DNA from: Actinoallomurus liliacearum
Lineage (GTDB): Bacteria; Actinomycetota; Actinomycetes; Streptosporangiales; Streptosporangiaceae
Direction of reading: 5' to 3'
Length of the DNA: 64,000 bases
Assembly: GCF_039542035.1 (NCBI RefSeq)
Contig: NZ_BAABHJ010000026.1
Span: 124,001-188,000 of the forward strand
Each line of letters begins with the position of its first letter. Within the stretch, counting starts at the first letter, position 1. Both the position numbers and the translations under genes were made by a program. Shown piece by piece: positions 42,060 to 51,360 of this stretch. The notes beneath the pieces are model-generated. The model made no database searches. It saw only the letters and a program-made list of their open reading frames with translations, and was not told the origin of the DNA.

Positions 42060-44591
42060 TCAGGCGCTCTGGCGGTCCTTCTCCCGCGCCCGCAGCGCGC
42101 GGCCGACGCCGTCGCGCCCCTCGACGAGGAGGCGGCGCAGGGCCGACGGCGGGTTCTCCGCCTCGATGTACGCCGTGGTGCGGTCGATCGTGGCCGGCGA
42201 GATCACCAGGAACGGGTAGGCGCTCTCGGCGAACGTGCTGGCCATGTCGCTGGACCAGGACGACCAGACGCGGCCGACCTCGGCGAAGTACTTCTCGACG
42301 TACGGCTCCAGCAGCGAGACGTCGTCGGTGTCGACGAGACCGCCGAGCGTGGCGCGGAACAGCGCGTTGGGCAGCTCCCCGCCGATGATGCGCTCCCACG
42401 CCGCGGCCTTGGCCTCGGCGGTCGGGACCGCGGCGCGGCCGGCGGCCGCGTGCCGCTCGCCCGCGGCGGTCGGGTCGCGGCGCAGCTCCGCCTCGACCTC
42501 GTCCTCGCCCGCCGCGCCGCGCACGACGAGACGGCGCAGCAGCGACCAGCGCAGGTCCGTGTCGACGACCAGGCCCTCAAGCGTCGTGGAGCCGTCGAGG
42601 AGTCTGCGGACGTACGCGATGTGCTCGTCGGAGGCGGCGACCGAGACGAACGCCTGGGTGTAGGAGAGCTGCCAGTCAGAGCCCGCCTCGGCCTCGGTCA
42701 GCAGCGTGTGCAGCTCGTCGGCCAGCAGGCGGTAGCCGGTGTCCCGCCACGCCGGGTCGGCGTACTGCGAGGTCGCCAGCCGGGCCTGCCGCAGCAGCGT
42801 CTGGGCCACCGAGACGTCGGTGACGCCGCGGATGCCGGACAGCACCAGCCGGACGTAGTCGCGCGCGGCGAGTTCGGCGTCCCGGCACATGTCCCAGGCC
42901 GCCGACCAGCACAGCGCGCGCGGCAGGCCCTCGGTGATCTCGCCGATCCCGGCGACGAGCGTGCGCAGCGAGTGCTCGTCGAGGCGGACCTTGGCGTAGG
43001 TCAGGTCGTCGTCGTTGACCAGCACCAGGTCCGGGCGGCTCTCGCCGACCAGCTCGGCGACCTCCGTACGGGCGCCCACGACGTCGAGCTCGACCCGCCG
43101 GCGGCGCACGATGCCCTTGTCGGTCCGGTCGTACAGGCCGATCGCGACGCGGTGCGAGCGCAGCGTCGGGTGGTTCTCCGGCGCCTCCTGCAGCACCGCG
43201 AACGACGTGAAGCGGCCCTCGTCGTCGATCTCGTACGACGGGCGCAGCGTGTTGACGCCGGCCGTCTCCAGCCACTCCTTGGACCAGGAGGTGAGGTCGC
43301 GGCCCGAGGTCTCTTCGAGGGCGTCGAGCAGGTCGGACAGCGAGGTGTTGCCCCACGCGTGCCGGTCGAAGTAGGCGCGGACGCCGCTGATGAAGTTGTC
43401 GCGCCCGACGTAGGCGACGAGCTGCTTCAGGACGCTGGCGCCCTTGGCGTACGTGATGCCGTCGAAGTTGACCTCGACCGCCCGGATGTCGGGGATGTCG
43501 GCGGAGATCGGGTGGGTGGACGGGAGCTGGTCCTGGCGGTACGCCCAGGCCTTCCAGAGGTTGGCGAAGGTCGTCCAGGCGCCCTTCCACCGGGTGGCCT
43601 CGGACTGGCAGAGCACGCTCATGTACGTCGCGAACGACTCGTTCAGCCACAGGTCGTCCCACCAGCGCATGGTGACCAGGTCGCCGAACCACATGTGCGC
43701 CATCTCGTGCAGGATCGTCTCGGCGCGGCGCTCGTAGGCGGCGTCGGTGACCCGCGACCGGAAGACGTAGTCCTCCAGGAACGTGACGCAGCCGGCGTTC
43801 TCCATCGCGCCCGCGTTGAACTCCGGCACGAACAGCTGGTCGTACTTGTCGAAGGGGTACGGCCGGGCGAAGACGTCGCGGAAGAAGTCGAAGCCCTGCT
43901 TGGTGACCTCGAAGATCGCGTCGGCGTCGAAGTGCTCGGCGAGGCTGGCCCGGCAGTAGGCGCCCAGCGGGATGCGCTGGCCGTCGGCGACGTACTCGTC
44001 GCGCTCCACGTGGTACGGGCCGGCGACCAGGGCGGTGATGTAGGTGGAGATCCCGGGTGTCGCCGGGAAGTGCCAGCGGCCGCCCTCGGCCCGGTCGGGC
44101 GCGTTGTTGGTGATGACCTGCCAGTGCTCGGGCGCGGTCACGCTCAGCTCGAACCGCGCCTTCAGGTCCGGCTGGTCGAAGCAGGTGTACATGCGGTGCG
44201 CGTCGCAGGTCTCGAACTGCGTGTAGAGGTACGCCTCCTGGTCGACCGGGTCGACGAAGCGGTGGAGTCCCTCACCGGTGCGGGAGTAGGCGTTGTCGGA
44301 GACCACCCGCAGCTCGTTCTCGGCGGCCAGGCCGGGCAGCGGGAGGCGGCCCTTCTCCGGGTCGTACGATCCCGGGTCCAGCGCCTTGCCGTTGAGGGTG
44401 ATCTCGCGGACCGTCGCGTCGTGGAGGTCGACGAAACTGGACGCGCCGGGCTCGGCGCAGCCGAACCTGATGGTGGTGTCCGAGACGAACGTCTCCGCTC
44501 CCGTCGTGAGGTCGAGATCGACCTCGTACGACTCGACGGTCAGCAGCCGGGCGCGCTCCCGCGCCTCATCGCGCGTCAGATTGCCAGCCAA
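42060..44591 (-). CDS. pepN: Aminopeptidase N (M1 family zinc peptidase)
   Basis: An 843-residue M1 metallopeptidase. The exopeptidase motif is FNAGAMENAGC and the zinc site HEMAHMWFGDLVTMRWWDDL followed by WLNESFATY, with the Glu ligand in NES. The N-terminal saddle begins ARLLTVESYEVDLDLTTGAE and the C-terminal ERAP1-like helical domain fills the last 350 residues. It removes N-terminal residues from peptides in the cytoplasm. I place the start at TTG 44591 because GAGGAG (44597-44602) is five bases upstream and because Streptomyces PepN starts at the equivalent NLTREEA; an ATG 90 bases further upstream would add an Arg-rich non-conserved lead. Divergent from the nitroreductase gene. Confidence 0.93.
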   Translation of the reverse strand: MAGNLTRDEARERARLLTVESYEVDLDLTTGAETFVSDTTIRFGCAEPGASSFVDLHDATVREITLNGKALDPGSYDPEKGRLPLPGLAAENELRVVSDNAYSRTGEGLHRFVDPVDQEAYLYTQFETCDAHRMYTCFDQPDLKARFELSVTAPEHWQVITNNAPDRAEGGRWHFPATPGISTYITALVAGPYHVERDEYVADGQRIPLGAYCRASLAEHFDADAIFEVTKQGFDFFRDVFARPYPFDKYDQLFVPEFNAGAMENAGCVTFLEDYVFRSRVTDAAYERRAETILHEMAHMWFGDLVTMRWWDDLWLNESFATYMSVLCQSEATRWKGAWTTFANLWKAWAYRQDQLPSTHPISADIPDIRAVEVNFDGITYAKGASVLKQLVAYVGRDNFISGVRAYFDRHAWGNTSLSDLLDALEETSGRDLTSWSKEWLETAGVNTLRPSYEIDDEGRFTSFAVLQEAPENHPTLRSHRVAIGLYDRTDKGIVRRRRVELDVVGARTEVAELVGESRPDLVLVNDDDLTYAKVRLDEHSLRTLVAGIGEITEGLPRALCWSAAWDMCRDAELAARDYVRLVLSGIRGVTDVSVAQTLLRQARLATSQYADPAWRDTGYRLLADELHTLLTEAEAGSDWQLSYTQAFVSVAASDEHIAYVRRLLDGSTTLEGLVVDTDLRWSLLRRLVVRGAAGEDEVEAELRRDPTAAGERHAAAGRAAVPTAEAKAAAWERIIGGELPNALFRATLGGLVDTDDVSLLEPYVEKYFAEVGRVWSSWSSDMASTFAESAYPFLVISPATIDRTTAYIEAENPPSALRRLLVEGRDGVGRALRAREKDRQSA

Positions 44592-44888
44592 GTGAACTCC
44601 TCGCCTCGTTTCACGACGTCGTGGTCTTTCCAACGGTACGGCTCGAGGGGTGGCCGCACGTACGGCGGGCCGCCCCAGCACCCATCTAACCTTGACACGG
44701 CGATCACGCCCCCGGATGTGGGCGAACTCTTCGCGGAATGCCGACCGGAACGCGTCGGTTGCCGGTTACGGGCCCCTGTGTCGCGGTGACGCCGGAGCCC
44801 GGCAGACGGGCCGGTGATCTCGGCGTGAGATCCCCGGCGATTCGACGGCGGTCCGGGAGGACGCGCCGATGCATTGTGGGAGGTTGCG

Positions 44889-45503
44889 GTGACCGACACC
44901 GAGCGCACGCCGGTGGATTTCTGGTTCGACCCGAGGTGCCCGTGGGCCTGGATGACCTCGCGGTGGATCCTCGAGGTCGAGCGGCTGCGGCCGATCGACG
45001 TCCGGTGGCACGTCATGAGCCTGGCCGTGCTCAACGAGGGGCGCGACCTGCCGGAGCAGTACGTCGAGTTCATGAAGACGGCGTGGGGGCCGGTCCGCGT
45101 GTGCATCGCGGCGGAGAAGAAGTACGGCGCCGAGGTGCTGGGCAAGCTCTACACCGAGCTCGGCACCCGCTTCCACAACGAGCAGCGGAAGGACGTCGGC
45201 CAGGTCATCGAGGACGCCCTCGAGGCGGCCGGTCTCGACCGCGCCCTGGCGTCCGCCGCCGACACCGACGAGTACGACGAGGCCCTGCGCGCCTCGCACG
45301 CCGACGGCATGGACCGGGTCGGCTACGAGGTCGGCACGCCCGTGATCTCGGTGGAGGGCGCGTCGTTCTTCGGCCCCGTCGTGTCGCCGATCCCGCGCGG
45401 CGAGGCCGCGGCCGAACTCTGGGACGGCGTCCGCCTCGTCGCGGGCACCGACGGCTTCTTCGAGCTCAAGCGCAGCCGCACCCGCGACCCGATCTTCGAC
45501 TGA
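44889..45503 (+). CDS. Rv2466c-family (mycothiol-dependent nitroreductase, DsbA-like) protein
   Basis: A 204-residue thioredoxin-fold protein with the helical insert of the DsbA/FrnE group. The start DFWFDPRCPWAWMTSRWILE matches mycobacterial Rv2466c, which reduces nitro prodrugs with mycothiol, but here the CPWC pair has become CPWA: only the N-terminal Cys remains. The rest (IDVRWHVMSLAVLNEGRDLP, GVPTPVI-like GYEVGTPVISVEGASFFGPV, the cis-Pro in GTPV) is intact. A single-Cys protein would use a monothiol mechanism with mycothiol. GTG 44889 has GGGAGG five bases upstream. Several such paralogues occur in actinomycetes. A strong hairpin follows. Confidence 0.87.
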   Translation: MTDTERTPVDFWFDPRCPWAWMTSRWILEVERLRPIDVRWHVMSLAVLNEGRDLPEQYVEFMKTAWGPVRVCIAAEKKYGAEVLGKLYTELGTRFHNEQRKDVGQVIEDALEAAGLDRALASAADTDEYDEALRASHADGMDRVGYEVGTPVISVEGASFFGPVVSPIPRGEAAAELWDGVRLVAGTDGFFELKRSRTRDPIFD

Positions 45504-45510
45504 GCGGCGC

Positions 45511-45560
45511 CCCGATGATCGTCCACTCCGGCCGGCGGGGCCGGGGGGACGATCATCGGG
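45511..45560. terminator. Bidirectional hairpin between the nitroreductase and YbjQ genes
   Basis: CCCGATGATCGTCC (45511-45524) pairs perfectly with GGACGATCATCGGG (45547-45560); flanking GGCGCC sequences extend the stem with a bulge. No U-run; it separates convergent genes. Confidence 0.78.
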
Positions 45561-45580
45561 CGGCGCCCAGCCGGTGGGGC

Positions 45581-46390
45581 TCAGTCGGTGAGCGGCATGG
45601 TCATCGTCGGGTTCACCGGGCGGACGTCGGGTTGGAACCGGCTGACGGCGGTGCCCATGCAGAAGAACTCCACCGCGTGCTCGCCCCAGATCCAGTCGTC
45701 CTCCGACACCGAGACGCCGACCACGCCGTCCGCTCCCACCTGCTGGCATTCGTACTGCAACCGGGACATGGCGATCTCCCGGGCGTCGTACACCGCCTGC
45801 GTGTAGGTGTCGAGTTCGGTGTTCTGCCCGGCGTTCTGGAGGACCTGTCGGAACGACAGGTGGGCGACGTGGTAGACGCACGTGCCCAGCACCATCGCGC
45901 GCGGCGCCCAGCCGTGCTGGATCAGCGTCCAGAAGTCCTGCCCGGAGAGGTGCGACGTGAAGGGCCGGCCCGCGGGCGTGCGCAGCGCCGGGTCGCCCCG
46001 GATGGCCGTGCCCACCGCCACGAACTCCATGACGTCGGAGGACAACGCGTATTGGCGGGACCGGATCTCGACGCCGATCACGCCGTCGGCGCCGAGCGCG
46101 TCCGCCTCCGACTCCATGCGGGCCATGGCCAGCTCGCGCGCGTTGTACATGGCCTGGGTCAGGACCGAGAGCTCCTGGCTCACCTTCCACCGGGTCGGCT
46201 GCGTGCCGATGTGGTAGATGCACGTCCCCATCACCAGGCCGAGCGGCTCGAACCCGGCCTGCGTGGTGAGCACGAACTCGTTCACCGACAGGTCGGAGGT
46301 GAAGCACGGCCGGCCCTGAGACGCGGCGGCGAGGCGGGACCTGGCGCTGTCGGGAAGCGGCTGGGGCTGTTGCGACTCCGGCATACTCAC
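45581..46390 (-). CDS. Double YbjQ/DUF74 (heavy-metal-binding domain) protein
   Basis: A 269-residue protein with two YbjQ-like halves. The first has LGLVMGTCIYHIGT, YNARELAMARMESEADALGA and DGVIGVEIRS; the second repeats VLGTCVYHVAHLSF, YDAREIAMSRLQYECQQVGA and DGVVGVSVSE. A short YbjQ protein makes a pentamer, so a fused pair should form a related ring. The 'heavy-metal-binding' label rests on fold and is unproven. The leading 25 residues (PESQQPQPLPDSARSRLAAA) are a Pro/Gln-rich lead. The start may be GTG 46390 or ATG 46384; no good ribosome binding site separates them. The NiCoT gene lies just upstream on the same strand, which gives a suggestive metal context. Confidence 0.82.
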   Translation of the reverse strand: MSMPESQQPQPLPDSARSRLAAASQGRPCFTSDLSVNEFVLTTQAGFEPLGLVMGTCIYHIGTQPTRWKVSQELSVLTQAMYNARELAMARMESEADALGADGVIGVEIRSRQYALSSDVMEFVAVGTAIRGDPALRTPAGRPFTSHLSGQDFWTLIQHGWAPRAMVLGTCVYHVAHLSFRQVLQNAGQNTELDTYTQAVYDAREIAMSRLQYECQQVGADGVVGVSVSEDDWIWGEHAVEFFCMGTAVSRFQPDVRPVNPTMTMPLTD

Positions 46391-46409
46391 GCGCCGAGCG
46401 TAGACCCGC

Positions 46410-47513
46410 TCAGGCGTCGGAGTCCTGGAGGGCGGCCGACCACCGCTGCTCGATCCGGCCGAACTTCCACACCGCCAGCGCTCCCGCCCAGACCACCAGG
46501 AGCAGGCCCGTGACCACGAAACCGGCCGTGTTGAGGTCCAGGCCGGAGACCCAGTCCCAGAAGCCCCCGTGCAGCCCGAACCGGTCCTGGGCGACCTGCA
46601 GGAGCTCGGTGCCGCCGATCACGAACGCGAAGGCCACCGAGACGCCGGTCAGGACGATGTTGTAGAAGATCTTGCGGACCGGGTTGGAGAACGCCCAGCC
46701 GTACGCGAAGTTCATGAACGTGCCGTCGATGCTGTCCCACAGCGACATGCCGGCCGCGAAGATGATCGGCAGGCACAGCACGGCGTACCAGGGAAGAGAG
46801 CTCGCGGCGGCGGCGGAGCCGGCGAGGGCCAGCAGGCCGACCTCCGTGGCGGTGTCGAAGCCCAGCCCGAACAGGAAGCCGAGCGGGTACATCTGCCACG
46901 GCTTGGTGATCGCCCTGGTGAAGCGGCCCAGGATGCGGTTCATGAAGCCGCGGTTGTTGAGCTGCTCCTCCAGCGCCGCCTCGTCGTAGACACCCGCGCG
47001 CATCTCGCGGAACACCTTGATGATCCCCATGAGGATCACCAGGTTGATGATCGCGATGATGGCGAGGAAGGTGCCGGACACGGTCGGGCCGATCGTGCCG
47101 GTGATCTGGTGCAGTCCGGAGCCCTCGTCGGAGATCCCGTTGGACAGCGCCTTGATGCCGAAGCCGAGCAGCACGCAGGCGGTGAACACGACCGAGGAGT
47201 GCCCGAGCGAGAACCAGAACCCGACCGAGACGGGGCGCTGGCCGTCGGACATCAGCTTGCGGGTGGTGTTGTCGATCGCGGCGAGGTGGTCCGCGTCGAA
47301 CGCGTGCCGCATGCCGAGGGCGTACGCGGTCAGCGCGATCCCGACGCCGAACAGCTTGCCGTTGCCGAGGTGGTAGTGCCCGGGCACCACGAGGAGCAGC
47401 AGGATCCCCCAGCCGACGACGTGCAACAGCGCCACGAAGCCGGCCATCCCGGCGAGGCGTCCCCACTCCGCCCGGCCCAGCCGGGTACGTGTCGTGGACC
47501 GCACCGTCGTCAT
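46410..47513 (-). CDS. Nickel/cobalt transporter of the NiCoT (HoxN/NixA) family
   Basis: A 367-residue permease with about eight helices. The signature in helix II is LGMRHAFDADHLAAIDNTTR (H-A-x(4)-D-H), and the later GFWFSLGHSSVVF and LGFDTATEVGLLAL motifs are also typical. NiCoTs take up Ni2+ and/or Co2+ with high affinity. A near-perfect Nur box (TTGCAA-N5-TTGCAA) 63 bp upstream argues that this one serves nickel and is repressed when nickel is plentiful. ATG 47513 follows GAGGAGGACGG. The last 30 residues are hydrophilic (VWKFGRIEQRWSAALQDSDA). The YbjQ-pair gene lies 20 bp downstream on the same strand and may share the transcript. Confidence 0.93.
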   Translation of the reverse strand: MTTVRSTTRTRLGRAEWGRLAGMAGFVALLHVVGWGILLLLVVPGHYHLGNGKLFGVGIALTAYALGMRHAFDADHLAAIDNTTRKLMSDGQRPVSVGFWFSLGHSSVVFTACVLLGFGIKALSNGISDEGSGLHQITGTIGPTVSGTFLAIIAIINLVILMGIIKVFREMRAGVYDEAALEEQLNNRGFMNRILGRFTRAITKPWQMYPLGFLFGLGFDTATEVGLLALAGSAAAASSLPWYAVLCLPIIFAAGMSLWDSIDGTFMNFAYGWAFSNPVRKIFYNIVLTGVSVAFAFVIGGTELLQVAQDRFGLHGGFWDWVSGLDLNTAGFVVTGLLLVVWAGALAVWKFGRIEQRWSAALQDSDA

Positions 47514-47575
47514 CCGTCCTCCTCGTGCCGGTCGTGAGCGCGGGAAGGCGCCCCCTTTCCGCCATTCAATCCCTA

Positions 47576-47592
47576 TTGCAAAACACTTGCAA
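47576..47592 (-). promoter_or_regulatory. Nur box upstream of the nickel transporter gene
   Basis: TTGCAA (47576-47581), five bases AACAC, TTGCAA (47587-47592). This equals the consensus reported for Nur, the nickel-sensing Fur homologue of Streptomyces (tTGCaa-N5-ttGCAA). It lies in the only AT-rich part of the spacer before the NiCoT gene. Confidence 0.75.
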
Positions 47593-47711
47593 CAGCCGTT
47601 CGTATGCCGGCGGGGCCGCCACGACCCCGTCGGCCGGGCTTCGGACGGGGACCCATATCCCTCACCTGGACGGTTGGTCGGCGCTCGGCGACCGGGGGAA
47701 GGATGGAGGAC

Positions 47712-49121
<1,410 letters not shown>

Positions 49122-49150
49122 AGGGTCTTCCGGCGGATTCCGCGGCGGGT

Positions 49151-49156
49151 TAGTGT
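49151..49156 (+). promoter_or_regulatory. Probable leaderless -10 element of the four-helix membrane protein gene
   Basis: TAGTGT ends six bases before the ATG at 49163; there is no Shine-Dalgarno sequence. Confidence 0.5.
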
Positions 49157-49162
49157 CCCGCC

Positions 49163-50126
49163 ATGCGATCTCGGGTGATCGGGGCGGTCATCGGCGGCGT
49201 CGGCGCGGTCCTCGTGGTCGCCGTCCTCCTGGGCAACCAGTGGGTTGCCGACGCGATCCTCCGGCACGACGGCTTCACGAACGAGAAGATCGGGCCCGTC
49301 GTGCGGTTCCTGACGTTCCCAAGCTGGCGCGTCAGCCCGCTGCGGGCCGCCACCCTGCTGCCGGCCGACGTGGGCACGCTCGTCCTGGTGGTGGTCACCG
49401 CGCTGCTGATCGTTCCGGCGGTCCGCTCCTTCGCCCCGCGCGTCGGCGGGCCGGGGTGGGCGCCCGTCCCGGCGGGCGCCGGCGGGGAGGCCCGGGGCGG
49501 CGCGTTCGGGGCGATCGTCTGCGGCTGGTGGGCGACCATCGTCGCCGGCGCACTCGCCGGCCTGATCCGCGGCGTGCTGTTCAACGCCTCCGAGCCACTG
49601 CCCGGCACCGTGGCCTGGCAGTTCACCTGGTCGAACCTGACCGCCGGCCTGGGCTACGGACTCTTTCTCGGCTGGCTCACCGGCCTGGGCGTCCTCATCG
49701 GCCTGAACCTGGGCCGGCGCACGCCCGCGCCGCCAGGGGGCCCGTCCGCTCCGTACGCCCCGCCGCAACCGGGCCGGGGCGCCTTCCCGCCGCCCGCGCC
49801 CTACCCGGGGTTCGGCGAGGTCCCGGCCACCCCGCCCCCCACGGCGCGTCCGCTCCCACCGGACGCCGGACCGGCCCAGGCCCCTCCTCCGCCCCCGTAC
49901 GCCCCGGGGCGACCTCCGGGACAGGACCCCTGGTGGACGACGGCCGACCCGCCCGCCGCCGGAGCCCGGCCCTTCCACGGACCCGTCCGCGACCCCCGGC
50001 CGGCCCGCGCCGCCGGAGCAGGGAAGGGGCGCGGAACCGCCCGAGCGACCCGCGCCGGGCAGGTCGGAGGACCGCACCCTCGACCCGGAGCCGTGGCGGC
50101 GCGAGCCCGGTTCCGACCCGTCCTGA
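49163..50126 (+). pseudogene. Membrane protein with Pro-rich C-terminal tail; apparent +1 frameshift near 49993
   Basis: About 320 residues. Four hydrophobic helices are visible: VIGAVIGGVGAVLVVAVLLG, LPADVGTLVLVVVTALLIVP, AIVCGWWATIVAGALAGLIR and GLGYGLFLGWLTGLGVLIGL. A Pro/Gly/Tyr-rich tail follows to about residue 275 (DPWWTTADPPAAGARPFHGP). From here the open frame becomes Arg-rich noise that runs without stop into rpiB. In the frame one base on, the sequence continues as a plausible acidic tail ending REPGSDPS and a TGA at 50124-50126. The switch lies near a run of five C at 49993-49997, so one extra C is the simplest cause: a sequencing error or a real lesion. I therefore end the gene at 50126. 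Function unknown. Confidence 0.65.
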
Positions 50127-50156
50127 CGGCCCGCGTCCTCCGTACGGTCCCGCGCC

Positions 50157-50198
50157 GAGCCCCCGGACGTACGGCGTCGAGCCCCCGGACGTACGGCG
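50157..50198. repeat. Direct repeat of 20 bp upstream of rpiB
   Basis: GAGCCCCCGGACGTACGGCG occurs at 50157-50176 and again at 50179-50198, separated by TC. Confidence 0.85.
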
Positions 50199-50227
50199 GG
50201 AGGCGGCGACCTGACAGACTTTGCCGC

Positions 50228-50698
50228 ATGCGCGTCTATCTCGGTTCCGACCACGCGGGCTACGAACTCAAGCAGCACTTGATCGGATGGCTCACCGAGC
50301 AGGGGCACGAGCCGGTCGACTGTGGTCCCAAGGAGTACGACCCCCAAGACGACTATCCGCCGTTCGTCATGGACGCGGCCGCCCGTACCGCCGCGGAGCC
50401 CGGATCGCTCGGCGTCGTCATCGGCGGCTCCGGCAACGGCGAGGCGATCGCCGCCAACAAGGTCCCCGGCGTACGCGCCGCACTGGCCTGGAGCGAGGAG
50501 ACCGCCCGGCTCGGCCGCGAGCACAACGACGCGAACATCATCAGCGTCGGTGCGCGCATGCACACCACGGACGAGGCCACCCGGTTCGTGGAGATCTTCC
50601 TCGACACGCCGTTCTCCGGCGAGCAGCGCCACGTACGGCGCATCGCCATGCTGACGGCCTACGAGGAGACGGGCGAGCTCCCCCGCCTGTCGGACTGA
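50228..50698 (+). CDS. rpiB: Ribose-5-phosphate isomerase B
   Basis: A 156-residue RpiB/LacAB-type isomerase. The N-terminus MRVYLGSDHAGYELKQHLIG and DCGPKEYDPQDDYPPF are typical. The anion-hole/base segment is GVVIGGSGNGEAIAANKVPG: the catalytic Cys of the E. coli enzyme is absent and a Glu follows, as in M. tuberculosis RpiB, which uses Glu as base. ALAWSEETARLGREHNDANI and ARMHTTDEATRFVEIFLDT complete the fold. It interconverts ribose-5-phosphate and ribulose-5-phosphate in the pentose-phosphate pathway. The upstream reading frame is open into it without a stop, but ATG 50228 matches the family start, so a fusion is unlikely. Confidence 0.94.
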   Translation: MRVYLGSDHAGYELKQHLIGWLTEQGHEPVDCGPKEYDPQDDYPPFVMDAAARTAAEPGSLGVVIGGSGNGEAIAANKVPGVRAALAWSEETARLGREHNDANIISVGARMHTTDEATRFVEIFLDTPFSGEQRHVRRIAMLTAYEETGELPRLSD

Positions 50699-50980
50699 CT
50701 CCGGCGGCGGACCCGGGGCGCGGCGCCAGGTCGGCGCGAGCGGCCTGGATCAGGTCGGAGGGCCGGCCGGCTCGGCGCGGGTCGCGCGGGCCGTCAAGAA
50801 GGCCGACCGGCGTGGAGCGAGACGTAGGAGGCGGGAACGGCCCGACCCGCGGTGCGGAAGGGCCGAACCCGCGGGAAGACGCAGCGTCCGGTCCGGCTGG
50901 GGTGCCTGGTCCCGCTGGGCGGTCCGGTCCGGTTGGGGCGGCCCGGTCCGGCCGGGGCGGCCTCGGGGGACGGCCGCGGA

Positions 50981-51154
50981 TCAGAGTTGTGTGGCGGCGC
51001 GGCGCTTCGCCAGTCGCCGTTTCTCTCCCCGGCGGGGCTTGGCGGGCTGCGGGGGAGCGGCTGAGAGTTTCGGCGCCTCGTCCTCCGAACGGTCGCGTGA
51101 GACGTCGCGGGCCCGCATCGCCGCGCCGACCGTGACACGCATGGCCTGTCCCAT
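50981..51154 (-). CDS. 57-residue basic small protein, divergent from the SpoIIE phosphatase gene
   Basis: On the minus strand GGAGGTGACGG leads into an ATG at 51154. The frame has 57 codons and ends at 50981. The product begins MGQAMRVTVGAAMRARDVSR, has an acidic patch (DRSEDEAPKL), a Pro/Ala linker (SAAPPQPAKP) and a strongly basic C-terminus (RRGEKRRLAKRRAATQL). The ribosome binding site is one of the best in the window. I do not recognise the family. The basic tail suggests nucleic-acid or ribosome contact, which is a guess. It is transcribed away from the phosphatase gene across about 200 bp. Confidence 0.6.
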   Translation of the reverse strand: MGQAMRVTVGAAMRARDVSRDRSEDEAPKLSAAPPQPAKPRRGEKRRLAKRRAATQL

Positions 51155-51360
51155 CCGTCACCTCCGAAAGATCCGATGATCCGTTAGGTCTCCCCTCGAT
51201 GGGCCGCCGGAAAACACACACGCGGCGGCACACCCGTTCTCCGGCGGCCGAGGCGGCGCGCCGGTCGCGTGATCCACCGGTGTTTCGGACGGCCGAGAGG
51301 CAAATCCTGTCCACCGTGCCTCAGCACGGATCATGCGATGCTCGATACAGTGCCCGCATC

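Noticed and set aside
41008..42399. Large minus-strand frame over the CvnD gene
   Set aside because: It is the antisense of the GTPase gene, which has clear P-loop motifs.
49163..50698. A true fusion of a membrane protein with ribose-5-phosphate isomerase B
   Set aside because: The joining segment is noise-like in this frame while another frame gives a sensible end; rpiB has its own family-like start.
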